Part shown: piece by piece, positions 12,660 through 25,200 of the stretch
How positions within the stretch are numbered: the stretch's first letter is position 1
How the letters are laid out: every line of letters starts with the position of its first letter
Origin: Haliclona indistincta
Lineage: Eukaryota; Porifera; Demospongiae; Haplosclerida; Chalinidae
Reading direction: 5' to 3'
DNA length: 64,000 bases
Assembly: GCA_964017065.1 (NCBI GenBank)
Contig: OZ024783.1
Span: 17,769,752-17,833,751 of the forward strand
The notes under the pieces: generated by a model
What the model was told of the DNA's origin: nothing
The model's input: the letters and a program-made list of their open reading frames with translations, nothing else
Databases searched by the model: none
Made by a program: the position numbers and the translations under genes

Positions 12660-13185
12660 GCAAAAAGCAAATCAGTTACATCTTTCAAGCTCTTTTTCTT
12701 CACTTTCAACTACAATAAAATTGAAAAGAGAATGAATTGCAAATCACGCTGGATGTAAGGAGAAAACATTTTTGTGACATACACATCAACGTGAGAGTAA
12801 TCAGTTGAACATTCATGGAAAGCACTGGGCATGGATTGTTTACTTTCAGTAAAATCATCCATCTATACCTGTACTATTGTGTGAGCACAACACATTCTTC
12901 CATGCATGTAAACATGTTATTTTATAATCTATTGTTGATAAAAGGTATATGCATGCATGCAGGCTCAACTTTATAACACAGTATTATGTATCCAAATACA
13001 TGTACCAGTGTTGTTCTGAGAGCTTCTTGTCTACACCTGGTTACTATCTCAGCAAGAATGCTCTTGGGTAGCATGCATCCACTACAAGAGCTAGCTGAAC
13101 CACTGAGGCTACACTTCTGACGGAGGCCCTTGTTTTTACACTGATGAAGTTTCTTCACAAGACGTAGCTCCTCCTTGAGGTGGAG
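12660..13185 (-). pseudogene. Truncated CCDC81-locus fragment in unit II
   Basis: About 12717-12681 reproduces the acceptor and first codons of CCDC81 exon 13 (LKVKKKSLKD) and then breaks into AAAAGC repeats. Positions 13185-13006 (180 nt) match an open block at 22605-22429. Their protein differences are mostly replacements rather than silent changes, as expected for sequence not under strong coding constraint. Upstream lies the same GGGAGG-rich tract as near 22.7 kb. Confidence 0.6.
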
Positions 13186-13194
13186 CTATAATAG

Positions 13195-13610
13195 ATGTGA
13201 AGTTTATAGTATGAGGGTGGGAGGGAACCGAGAGAGGAGGATAGGCTGGGATGGAGCAGGTATAGATGCACGAGAGGGATCGAGAGACGGTGAGGTAGGG
13301 GGTAAGTGGGAGGGATTGTGAGGGGGGTAGGAGAGGGAGGAGTTGTAGGCAGGTAGATTGAGCGGGTGGGAGGATGGGAGAGGGAGGAGTTGTAGGAAAG
13401 TAGGTGGTAGGGATTGAGAGAGGGTGGGAGGATGGGAGAGGGAGGAGTTTTGGCCGGTAGATTGTGAGAGGGTGGGAGGATAGGAGAGGGAGGAGTTGTA
13501 GGAAAGTAAGTGGTAGGGATTGTGAGAGGGTGGGAGGATGGGAGAGGGAGGAGTTGTAGGCAAGTAGGTGGGAGAGGGTGGGAGGATAGGAGAAGGAGGA
13601 GTTGTTGATA
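13195..13610. repeat. GGGAGGA-rich minisatellite
   Basis: Tandem degenerate units of about 55-60 bp containing GGGAGGAGTTGTAGG and GGTGGGAGGATGGGAG. Related but shorter arrays sit at 22625-22880, consistent with co-duplication. Long apparent reading frames here are low-complexity artefacts. Confidence 0.85.
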
Positions 13611-14026
13611 ATAATTATGCCCTTTGAATATGCTTTCTTGCATTGGCTGACGTGCAGGGAATTTTCTCAAAGTCCATTTTGAGGGGATTTCTATTAAAAG
13701 CACCAAGACTCAAGACTGTCATTAATGATTCCAAGTTTTTTGTAAGACAGTATCATGCAAATAAATGTACGAACGACTTGTTATCGCATCATAATCATAA
13801 TCAACCCACTTTCCTCCGCCCTGCACATGCATGTCTTAATTAAAGAAATTCATAGTATACACAAGATTTGAAAGAGGGGGAGAGTGAGGATTGGACCTCG
13901 TGAACTCAGACAGATGATAATTATTATTCATTGGTGTTTGAGTGGATGAAGCTAAGTAGTATTATTGTAATAATGTAATAAACGCCAATAACTATACTGT
14001 AGCTAGCAATAGCACATGCAATGGGA

Positions 14027-14620
14027 TTAACCCTTTAATTATCTTGCTGAAATTTTAACCTCGTAAATGCTGACCACTTCTCTTGTGAATATCTCGTGTG
14101 TCTTTTGTGCTACTGGTCTCAAATTTGCGTCCTTTTACGCCAGTGAGTAGCCGCAATTGCCCACACTCAAGTCAGTCGATATGCCCCTCCCACTTCGAAA
14201 GTGAAGCCGATAAAGTGCAACGACCTCGTCAAATTTTCCTCAAAGTTAGTGCTTTGTGGCTGGATACTGAAAAGTACACACAACTAGCAGTGGTTTTGGT
14301 GAGTGCAAAATGTAGTCCAGATCATAGAGAATGCACGAAAATGTGTTTCCGAGCACCCTGAAGCCATAAAAATGTCCACATTTTCTTGGCGGCCATTTTG
14401 TTTTTCTTAAAATGTTGTGAAATTTGCACTGAAGCCATAGAAATGCCGAAGCCAATACGTTTAGCGCAGGGGGCGCGCCGAAAACCGATCAATTTTTTGC
14501 GGTTATTTGTATTCTTCAATATTTGGCTCAATTTTGGGATATTTTAGCACTTTTTCTTATAGTTATGGTGTCTGAAGTATGTATGTCGCCAAAAGGCGAC
14601 AATAGGGGTTAAAGGGTTAA
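14027..14620. mobile_element. TTAA-target MITE (TIR CCCTTTAA)
   Basis: A 586-bp insert (14031-14616) lies between two TTAA copies. Its ends are CCCTTTAAT and TTAAAGGG in inverted orientation. The matching sites in units I and II read GGGATTAAACA with no insert, so this is a precise insertion with a TTAA target duplication, the hallmark of piggyBac-type transposition (established). It has no transposase and is non-autonomous. Confidence 0.8.
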
Positions 14621-15010
14621 ACATCGTGTGTATCTTCACTCTATTGAATCAGTATACCAGAGAAAGTCAGTTTTAAATAATCCCATCATGAATTGCTATG
14701 AGACCTTTCCTTCTCTCAATAATACCTTGACAGTCAATTTGCATAATCATGAAACAAACTCCATACAATACATAGGCTTTGATCAACATGCATGTACAGA
14801 GGACAGTACATACAGACATAATAACATAGTATTTATGAATAAATTATTGTTTGTGCACATGCATGCAAGCAACACTGCATGCAGTCTCCATATGCGTCAC
14901 GTTTTTGATAATCCATTATTATTCTTTTATAATAGCAAGATTATTGACAGCATTTTTATGCCCATGCATTCAGCACACTATAGTTTATTTTAAAGCATGT
15001 TCATCGATCC

Positions 15011-18000
15011 TTATACTTTGAGAGAAAGTTGGATGCATACAAGCTCTTTTTCACTTTGATCAGTGACCACCACATTTGCTTTAACATTTCCCTGTAAGAA
15101 ACAGATGTAAGCCAACAGTAGCATGTACACAAGCTAGTGTGCTGTGTACAATACATGCATAATAACATGACAAGTGCAATGTTTATGTAATGTTGCTCTT
15201 TGGCATCTGTCAACTTAGTTACATTACATCAACAAAATAATTAGCAATACACATGATACCACTACTTAAACGAGAAAGAGTGAGTACAAGGCCTTTGTGT
15301 GTGCAGTTTTGTTGCTTAACTCTTTAGTACCTGACTCATTTTGACGAAAACTTGACTTGCTCTAAACTGACAGTTCGTCTTGCAATTTTCTACAACATGC
15401 AGTACGCTAGCTGTTCCAAACTAGCACTGTTTTTCATGGCATACCATAGTTTACGACCATGTACTAAACTCCGAGCTGGCCACTCCCACTTCGGAACTGA
15501 AGCCACTTAAGTGCTACGACATTGTCATTTTAAGCCTAATTTTGGTCTTCATTTAGCCCTGGTGACAGATAAAAAAACCTGGTGGTGTCAATGTGAGCAA
15601 ACAGCACAGTTTAGACCATATTCTATGCATTTCCGGGCATCCTGAAGCCCTAAAAATGCCGAAAGCGGCGCGCGAGGGGCTCCGCCCCTTCGAACCCGGG
15701 GTTAAAGAGGGGACACCCCCTTTAAAAATCCCCTGTTCTATATATTTTAGTGGGGAGGGCGCGGCGAAAAACAGTGGTCATTTTTCAGATAAAGTTATCT
15801 TTTGCAATAAAACTTGATTTGACCTTTCTAGCTAAAAGTTACACTGCATGCATGCATGAATAAATTAAGAAAATTAAAAATATTTCTATCGAAATCAAAA
15901 GGATGTAGGGTTGTGAAATATACCACTGGTTGACAATGTAAACTAACAAAAAACAAGCATGGAATGGTAACACGATTGACTTGCTAACAGACCATAGATC
16001 CCTACATCAGTGGCTGCTGTGGTTGACCTAGTTGCTGTTGACTGCTGAAACCTGACGTGCATTCAGCTTGTGTACAGCCACTGATGTAGGGATCTATGGT
16101 CTGTTAGCAAGTCAATCGTGTTACAATTCCATGCTTGTTCCTTGTTAGTTTACATTGTGAACCCGGGCAGTGGTAGATTTCAACTTAACCCTACATCCTT
16201 TTGATTTCGATAGAAATCTTTTTTAATTTTCTTGTTTGCTATTGCATGCAGTGCAGTTCATTGCATGTACTGAGCCGTCTTTGTTTCCACCGTTGGTTTA
16301 GTTTCCTGTTGTTGATGGCTTTTTTAAGGTGGCGGATACCGTTTTAATGAGATTCATGACTTTACAAATGGCTATTTCTTGTTTAGCCAATTCTATCTGT
16401 GCAGACGGAGTTGCAGTGTGCGCTTTGTTTGTCTATAGATAGGCATCGATAATAGCAGGTTTCAGCCACGTAGTGTTCGCCATCACGGAACGACGAGCTC
16501 GCCATGTGAAGACTATAAACACGATCTAGTTTTTACAATTTTTCTTTAGTTGTGTGAAAAGTACGAAGCTAAAACTGCTCCTGCAAGCTCATCTTCCATT
16601 CGTGGAGGAGCCTGCGTATCGATTTCGCCGAGCAATGCTCGTACGCGAAACTACAGCTGCGTACTGTCAGACAGTACAGAGTACGTCGCTGTAGTATCGC
16701 GTACGAGCATTGCTCGGCGAAATCTATACGCAGGCTCCTCTACGAATGGAAGATGAGCTTGCAGGAGCAGTTTTAGCTTCGTACTTTTCACACAACTAAA
16801 GAAAAATTGTAAAAACTAGATCGTGTTTATAGTCTTCACATGACGAGCTCGTCGTTCCGTGATGGCGAACACTACGTGGCTGAAACTTGCTATTATCGAT
16901 GCCTATCTATAGACAAACAAAGCGCACACTGCAACTCCGTCTGCACAGATAGACTTGGCTAAAAAAGAAATAGCCATTTGTAAAGTCATGAATGTCATTA
17001 AAACGGCATAAACAAATTTAATTTGTAGCCGCTTGTAGCTAAAAATAATTGTTATGCTGTACATATCAGCTCGCCTACGCATACATGAAGTGCATACGAG
17101 CCCCGCCCACACTAGTTTGTAGACCTGTACGGCGGTTATAATTATCTGGCAAGCGCAGAATGGTGATCCTATATGAGCTTACCGTTCTTCGAAGACTTCA
17201 GACAGATATGTGTTGTCCGTGATCCATACGGCGCGGAGATACTCAAACTAGTGCTTGGTCACGTGCGCTAACCACTGCTTGGTCACGTAATCACAATAAT
17301 GGCGTCTTACACTTAGCTGACAATGGATCACGATCGGAATTTATATCGCCGTTTCGCTAAAAACAAAGTTCGAAAGGCTCTTGCCAGGAGAATTTCACGA
17401 CTGTTCGTGGGTGTTTTGATCTCGGCACTGCCCGCGTAAAGGCGGCTATGCGCGCTAAAGAAAGAAGAATGCCGGACGAAACTCGATTTTCACTGTTTCC
17501 AGGTTCGTCACTTTAGTAACAATTTCGAGCAATCTCCTTGCTACTGTAAGATGGGGCAACGCCAGATAGCAGATTTAAGTGTCTTTGGACATATAAATTC
17601 ATCACCAGGCGAGATATCAGCTTTTGAACGCTAATACATAGTGTGTTGCCGCCACTGATCTTGTTTTTCCAGGCACTACCTAATACATGCATGCATGTAC
17701 TTACAGAAATTGGAGGTTTAGGGAGAGTTGCAGTGATGGTGACTTTTTCATCACTATTTGGAGCCAGTGGACACGACTGATTCATCTTTTTAACCGCAGT
17801 GCACAGGTCAAGCTTCTTATGGTAAACAGAGATACCATCAAACTTAGCTGAGACTGAAATAGCTCCACTGGAGACAGGTTCATCTGCAAATTTGCACAAA
17901 GCGATTACTCATCATTGCTATAGTGCGTGTTACCAAGTTCGAACTCAACGAAAACAGTCACATGCTGTCCGGGCACCGGAGGATCGGGAGTAATTTTGAC

Positions 18001-18303
18001 ATCTTTAAGTTTTAGCTTATCTCCAGGTTTACCTTTGAAGAGTATAAAAGTTGATAGTTACTCTGAGCGAGCTTGATGGTATGACTGATGAATGCGGACT
18101 ATACATGCTGCATGCAGTGGTTTTATTCGTATAAGGCAAGCTTTAAAATAGGGGCTTAACTTACTACAATCGGTCCAGATATCACCATGAACATGGTTCT
18201 TGCTGATAGCAAAAGCTTTCTGCAATTTCGGACGCGGGAGTTGGAGCGAGTCCACTGAGAAGAAGACGAGAGTGACAGCGACCAAACCCAAGAGCAACTT
18301 CAT
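15011..18303 (-). CDS. Secreted ML-domain lipid-binding protein, copy D
   Basis: Four exons: 18303-18165, 18032-17934, 17883-17705 and 15091-15011, giving 165 aa. Exon sizes and phases match the other two copies. A signal peptide (MKLLLGLVAVTLVFFSVDS) is followed by WTDC, SKPGDKLKLKD, DLCTAVKKMNQSCPLAPNSDEKV, LPKPPIS, and from exon 4 VKANVVVTDQSEKELVCI. The exon 3 donor (TCT/GTAAGTAC) is strong, and exon 4 is the only unpaired ML exon nearby, so the two join across a 2.6-kb intron filled with foldback elements. Copy D is the most divergent paralog. If the long intron blocks splicing, exon 4 would be an orphan and the gene broken. Confidence 0.7.
15316..15826. mobile_element. TTAA-target MITE, truncated (CTCTTTAG family)
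   Basis: It begins TTAACTCTTTAGTACC and matches the complete element at 61004-61604, including CTCCGCCCCTTCGAACCC and the segment ending GACCTTTCTAG. The right terminal repeat is missing. Confidence 0.7.
15871..16232. mobile_element. Foldback MITE, family F1, copy 1
   Basis: Two arms of about 140 bp (about 15882-16015 and 16075-16212) are inverted copies of each other, both containing CTACATCAGTGGCTG or its complement. A second copy lies at 24862-25238 in CCDC81. No reading frame for a transposase is present. Confidence 0.85.
16324..17008. mobile_element. Foldback element of the TTAAGGTGGCGG family
   Basis: This long palindrome is centred near 16667. The left arm starts TTAAGGTGGCGG; the arms share GATGCCTATCTATAGA, CTGCAACTCCGTCTGCAC and GAGCATTGCTCGGCGAAAT or their complements. 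The right terminal repeat has decayed. The same terminus bounds the element in the caspase gene (55994-56718). Confidence 0.8.
17015..17704. repeat. Dispersed repeat shared with the CCDC81 intron
   Basis: Sequence from about 17095 onward is repeated at about 25430-26040: CGAGCCC(C/G)CCCACAC, CTTACCGTTCTTCGAAGACT, TTGGTCACGTGCG, ATGGCGTCT, and the exon-like AGCAATCTCCTTGCTACTGTAAGATGGG. Together with F1 it makes a composite block present twice in this window. Confidence 0.7.
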
Positions 18304-19232
18304 CGTTCACTATAATGCTCGACTTACAGCCAGGTCAGTGAAGGGGGTTGAGAAACAGCTCAATGCGTTGCCGCTATAGCTGTGTATTGGTCTGCTGATC
18401 AAACTCGGACGATTTGTCAACTGATAGTCACAGGACACGCACTGATCATGACGTCGAGCTTCCGCCACATTCCTCTGGATTCCATGGCCTGCAGGATCTA
18501 TTATTACGCAGGTCATAGGCCTCATCAACACTGAGTAGTACTAGCTGTATAAATCAAACCGTTGTTACATCACTATGCTGTTTTGTAATGCCTTTTCGTC
18601 TTGCCAAGTTTCATACAAGGCTGTGTGACCCTCAGTGACCTTGTATTACCCACTCCCATGCATGATGCATGCACAGCCACTCGCATCACACACAAACCTG
18701 TGCCATGAACCTGCTATAAAGATGTTATACTAAAAGTAACTGTGATGCTGTATTTGGAATCACACCAAATAATTATTCAGTCACGCAAATTTTGACAAAG
18801 CATCAATGTGCACGAGTGGAGTGAGATGGTATGATAAGAGACAATGAAAATTTGCTTTACAACATTAGAAAGAGCAGTTTTGACATTAAGATTTACAAGA
18901 GCATTATTATTATCATGTGAACTCCGGGAATTGGATCGCTCAAAATATGAAATAGCCAGCCAGCTTTGCTGGCAATGGAATGCTACCATAGAGAATTGTA
19001 CACTTTTTGAAATCAACAGTACACATGCAGTGGAGCTATGCCATGCCAGGTAATCATCAGCTTTGTACGATTTAAAGCTACTGTGTGCGATAATATTATG
19101 GGTAAGTAAATGCAAAACCAGACTAGCAACAGTCATGCAGATTGATCAAGAGTCAATAATGGCAAAGATGTTAACAACAGGTTGTAAAACACAAGTTTCT
19201 TTCTGTCAAGTCATAGTGTATTGTATTATAGT
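18304..19232. other. Spacer between ML gene D and CCDC81; no gene seen
   Basis: Likely contains the ML gene D promoter and the CCDC81 3' end. No splice-supported exon is visible. Only parts match units I and II. Confidence 0.5.
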
Positions 19233-22200
19233 CTAAACCATTAGTCTAGATCCAGAAATGTATCGTGACTCTGAGAATACATTAGAGTGACCATAGTTGT
19301 TCCTACGTCTCTGGCACTGCCGGCAGCGATGATACCTTCTGCATTGATCGTGGACTAGAATCGAAGGAGCGTTTGCATGCTGAGACTCCTTTGCAAGATT
19401 GGCTTCCTTCTGCTTGATGTTCTCTAGCCATTCTTTTTCAAGGTTACTGCGAGCAAGATACTTGTCCCTTCTGGTAGCCGCTATGTCCTGCAATAATCTA
19501 CATTGAGTGATAATAATGATAACAGCAGCATAGAAAAAGTTTCAAAAATACAGAAAAGTAAAATTAATAATTACAATTCAAGCAAAAATTGATAACAAGT
19601 AATAACGTGGGAGCAAATAAACTAAAGAAAATTATACGGAAATAATAAGAAAGCTAGAACAACATAAACCAACAATTTAAGTAAAGACACACACACACGC
19701 ACGCACGCACACACACACAAATGAACTAAACTAACAGGCAAAGGTATAGAGGTACGTACAAGTTCCTAGTGCAGAGAGAACATTTCCACACTGAGTAGAG
19801 GCCCTGACTAAGATTTGTATGCACTTAATTTAGGAGAAGATAACTCAACTGTTTTAGGGTAATTTGACTCTAATGAATAAGATGTGATAATAATGTGCCA
19901 AAATTAATTGTCTATCCGCTGCGAAATACTTGAAAATGACCACGCCTTTTTATCGGCAGTGTCACTACAATAATTGCTTTATCTTCTTAACCAATTTTTT
20001 AGAAACATACTTTCTAGCAACTGTTCTAAGGTAATATGACCCTAAGGAATGTATTGGGATGTGTGCCAAGACCACTATTCACTGTAAAAAAAAATAATGG
20101 CTACATCTTTTTCAGAAATGCATTACAAAAAGTTTAATAAAAATATTATTTTAAGATTCTGATGGTTTGAAAACAGTACAACTACAGGGTAGTACCAACA
20201 AAAAGACACAATTTATTTACTCAAGGAGTAACTTAAATATAAACTTAGACAGTAATTAGTATAACAAGAATGATGTTCACAAAAAGAATTAATGATGGGA
20301 TTTTTGCCGGATTCACCTCCTTTACACTTGCAAAACTTGATTCCAGCTACCTTGCAGCGACATATCCATTCTTGTGGCCGTATTTACCACATGTACAAGG
20401 ATCAGGAAGGTCTACAGGCTGTGGGTAACAATACCAGGAATAATTACATTTTCAGTCTTGTTTTTTCACAAAAGTGAAACCACACGACTCGGTGTTCCTT
20501 TTTCAACCATCTTTAAGTGGGGCTTGTATCCACAGCTGTTGTAGATAATAATTATGCCCTTTCAATATGCTTTCTTGCATTGGCTGACGTACAGGAAATT
20601 TTCTCAAAGTCAATAATGAGGGAATTGCTATTAAAAGCAGCAAGACGCAAGTCATCAAATGTTTCATGCAAATCTGTTGTTGGCTTGAAAGACCTTGCTA
20701 GAAAATTTTATGCCATCTGTATCATGCTCTCTGTCAACTCTGAGTTGTTAAAGTTCTGTATCAGTGTTATTATTGTGTATAGCTTTCATTGCTGCATGCT
20801 TTGTAGCAATCTTGCTAGTTGTATCACATCCAGTCAGAGCATGGAGTGCAGGGAGACACCTTCCAAGCTTGTCCCCAGTGCTGTAGTAAGGTGTCTCACG
20901 CCAACAAAAGACTTGGAAACATTTGATGACTTGCGTCTTGCTGCTTTTAATAGCAATTCCCTCAAAATGAACTTTGAGAAAATTCCCTTTACGTCAGCCA
21001 AAGCAAGGGGCATACATGTATTATCAACAACAGCTGTGGATACAAGCCCCACTTTAAGATGGTTTAGAAAGGAACACAGGGTCGTTGGTTTCACTTTTGT
21101 GAAAAAACAAGACTGAAAATTTAATATTTCCTGGTATTGTTACCCCCAGCCTGAAGACCTTCCTGATTTTTGTACATTTTGGTAAAATTTAATGTGCCCA
21201 CAAGAATGGATTATGTCGCTGCGGGGTAGCTGGAATCAAGTGTTGAAAATACTGCAAGTATAAAGGAGGTGAATCCTGCAGAAACTCTATCATTAATTTT
21301 TGTGAACATCATACTTGTAATACTAAAAATACTGCCTATTGCCTAAGTTTATATTAAGTGACTCCTCATAATTATTAATAAAATGAATGGTGTCTTTTTG
21401 TTGGTACTACCCTGTAGTTGTACTGTTTTCAAACAATCAGAATCTTAAAAATATTAAACTCTTTAAAATAGAGATGTAATGAATAAGATGTAGCCATTTT
21501 TTTGCAGTGAATATTGGTCTTGGCACACATCCCAATACATTCCTTAGGGTCATATTACCTTAGAACAGTTGCTAGAAAGTATGTTTCTAAAAATGGTTAA
21601 GAAGATAAAGCAATTATTGTTAGTGACACTGCCGATAAAAAGGGTGTGGTCAGTTTTAAGTATTTCGCAGCGGATAGACAATATTTGGCACATAATAATA
21701 ATTATATCACATCTTATTCAATTACCCTAAAACAGTTGAGTTATCTTCTCTAAATTAAATGCATACAAATCTCAGTCAGGGCCTAAACTAACTGGATGGC
21801 TGCTAAAAATTGTATGAAAATTATTATTGATAAAATAAAAATTAATAAAAATTATTATTGTGTTATTGTAATTGATTTTTTTAACTCACTCTTTTCTTGT
21901 GTTCATAAGTATTTCAGCGTCACGCTCTTTAGTTCTCATTACTTTCTCCTTCTTCAGCTTCTGCTTCATGTCCATGGCCGCCAGATGTTCCTTACAGAAA
22001 GACGACGCTCTCTCGCGCTCTTCCTGAAGCTTTTCTTCAGGGCTGATGTTCTTGACACAAAATACTGGCTGGGAATTAAGAGTTAGATCTTTCAAGTTCT
22101 TTTTCTTCACTTTCAACTACAATAAGAGAATAAATTGCAAGTCACGCTGAATGTAAAGAGTAAACATTAATTTTTGTGACATACACATGATCAGTGTGAG

Positions 22201-25200
22201 AGTAATCAGTAATCATACACGGATAGCAAGCATAGATTGTTTACTTTCAGGAAAATCATTCATCTATACCCTCCAACTCACAAACAGTATTATTGTGTCA
22301 GCACAACACATTCTTCCATGCATGTAAACACGTTATTTTATATAATCTCTTGTAGACAAAAGGTATATGGATGCATGCAGACTCAAATTTATAACACAGT
22401 ATTACGTAACCAAATACATGTACTGTACCAGTGCTCCGAGAGCTTCTTGTCTACATCCGGTTACTATCTCAGCAAGAATGCTCTTGGGTAGCATGCATTC
22501 ACTACAAGAGCTAGCTGAACCACTGTGGGTACGCTTCTGACGGAGGCCCTTGTGTTTACACTGATGAAGGTTATTCACACGACGTAGCTCCTCCTTGAGG
22601 TGGAGCTATCGAAAGATGCAGGGGTTACGGTAGGAGGGAGGGATTGAGAGAGGGAGACCGGCAAGGAGCAGGTAGATGAGAGGGTGAGGTAGGGGTTGTA
22701 AGCAGGTAGGTGCATGGTAGGGATTATGAGAGTGGGAGGAGGAGTTGTAGGCAAATAGGTGGAAGGGATTGAGAGAGGGTGGGAGAGGGAGGAGTTGTAG
22801 GCAAGTAGGTGGGAGGGATTGTGAGAGGGTGGGAGTTGTAGGCAAGTAGGTAGGAGGGATTGAGAGATGGTGGATTGGGAAGTGGATAGGGATAATTTTT
22901 TTGTGGTAGAGAATTATTGGGTAGGAGGCAAGATAGTGTCCAGTATGCAGTGAACATGCAAGAGAATTAAAACTAAAGATGAAGCTAGTGGTAGTATGTG
23001 TATGTATGTTCATATGTGTGTGTGTGTGTGCTGTGAAGGTATAGTACATGAAGCTAGCGGTAGTGATAGTGTGTGTGTGTGCGTGTGTGTGTGCGTGTGA
23101 GTGTGTGTGCGCGTGTGTGTGTGTGTGTGTGTGAGTGTGTGTGTGTGTGTGTCAAGGTACTCAGATCAGTCACTGACCTGATCATCCAGAGCTAGTTGGT
23201 ACTCTCGTTTCTTGGCTGCCTTTGCTTGATGATGCTTCTCATCCAGTACAGCCAACCTTAAAAAAATAATTAATAAAATTTAATATTGATGCTTAAAAAT
23301 TTTGACAGCTATAGCTCAAAATTGTGTGCTATGTACAAATTTTTATACAAAAACCATATTTTTTATGTACTAAGTGTAACTTACTCTTGGACCAGTTTGT
23401 TATGTTCTAACAAGTCTGCTTGTTTCTCCTCTTCAGTCATCTTCTTTATCTTCGATTGTTTGAAGGTGACCTGGCTATCCAATTGGCTACGATACTCCTC
23501 TTGTTTCTCAAGTGGGTGTGGTGTGAGGGGGCGGTGTTGAAACACATAGGACGGCTGAGAATAGGACAACATCTTGATGAACAAGTCAGTAAAATGCACC
23601 TTATCAACATAATAATAGTAGTACATGCATTATGTGTTTGATTTTAGAGAAGAAAATAAAATTATTATGACCGCAGAATTAACTATTAATAATATTGGGG
23701 GTGTGGTCATTAATTGTGCTCAGTACATGTCCCTCTGTAAAGTGTTGCCTCACATGATAATCAGAATAGTGGAGTCCCTCGTACTTGCGCTGCTGCTGTT
23801 GACGAAAGAATGACTGTCAACACAATTCTTGACAAGATAGATCACTAACCTTCCTCTTGTTGCACACCTTCAGGTTGAATTGAGCCATTTCCTCTTCAAC
23901 TTGTCGGTTGGAAGCCATCTTAGCCTGCACGGTGAAAGAGAAAAATAGCTAACAGACACCATACCACAATGAAGTGAATTTTACTAAAAATTATGAGCTG
24001 TGTTATACTAAAAATTATGAGCTGAATTAAAATTATGAACTGATTTTTACATAAATTTTACTAAAAATTATGAATTTTTTACCCAAAATTTTATATTCAT
24101 GCATACACAAAAGCTAATTAATTTTATTTTAATTGTTAGAGCGAGTGATAGAAATTAAAGTCACCTTCTCGACTGCAATGCTGTGCTTGTCCTTCGTACA
24201 CAGGTACTCATAGAGCATCTTGTCCTCCATCTCCTCCATTGCTCTCTTCTCATCGTCCACCATTACTGGTTTATTCCGCTCGTTGCGCTGATGACACAGA
24301 TAGCACAGGTCCTGACCGGCTGATTGAGCACGATGAGAGCATGTTGTCATGGGCCGGGAGTCACTAGCAGGTATTGCTGGTAGACCAGAGAATGAACTTG
24401 TGAGAGAATTAGGCAGTGACTCTATTGTGAACAGAGAAACAAGTAAAAAGTGTTTTATTAATATTTTTTGGTAAAAATTAATTGTTTCTCCAATAATAAA
24501 AATGATAAAAATTATACACATGTATGGAGACTACTCGGATTTTTTTCAGCACAAACGAAAAATGCAAAAAAAGTTTTCATGTGTGAAATTTTCCACGTGA
24601 CAGTACGGTAACATCTTTGAAAGCGATCAAAAAAGTCAGAGCAGTATTATTGTATGTAGAGTGTGTAGTTACATGTTCTACTACTCACTTCTCAGTGAAC
24701 CGTGGGGAGCTGTAGACTGCCTCTTGTGAGATTCTACTACAAGAGAAAGAAAAAGATCATTCTTAAAAATAATTATGAATGTGCAAAAAGAGTGAACTGT
24801 TGTTTGAGGTCTCAATTTTTTGCAGCAAATTTGGCAGACCAATAATTTTTAAAATTAAAAAGATTTCTATCGAAATCAAAAGGATGTAGTGATGAAGAAA
24901 TCTACCACTGGTTCACAATGTAAACCAACAAGGAACAAGCATAGAATGGTAACACGATTGACTTGCTAACAGACCATAGATCCCTACATCAGTGGCTGCT
25001 GTGGCCAGACTATAGCTAGTTAAGCTATTTACTGTTGACTGACACTTTGAAAAGAATTCAGCTTGTGACAAAATATTGATCTTATGTACAGCCACTGATG
25101 TAGGGATCTATGGTCTGTTAGCAAGTCAATCGTGTTACCATTCTATGCTTGTTCCTTGTTGGTTTACATTGTGAACCAGTGGTAGATTTCTTCATCACTA

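Larger units (their letters stand above)
13735..19700. repeat. Tandem segmental duplication, unit III (interrupted)
   Basis: Third copy of the spacer plus ML gene plus CCDC81 terminal exon. It is expanded by insertions at 14031-14616, 15320-15826 and 15871-17680, which pushed ML exon 4 2.6 kb away from exon 3. Confidence 0.7.

Noticed and set aside
13155..13706. 183-aa Pro/Ser/Leu-rich frame on the minus strand
   Set aside because: Translation of the GGGAGGA minisatellite in several frames; no start context or splice support.
20517..21116. 199-aa frame in CCDC81 intron 13
   Set aside because: Crosses from one palindrome arm to the other; only the short arm fragments look protein-derived.
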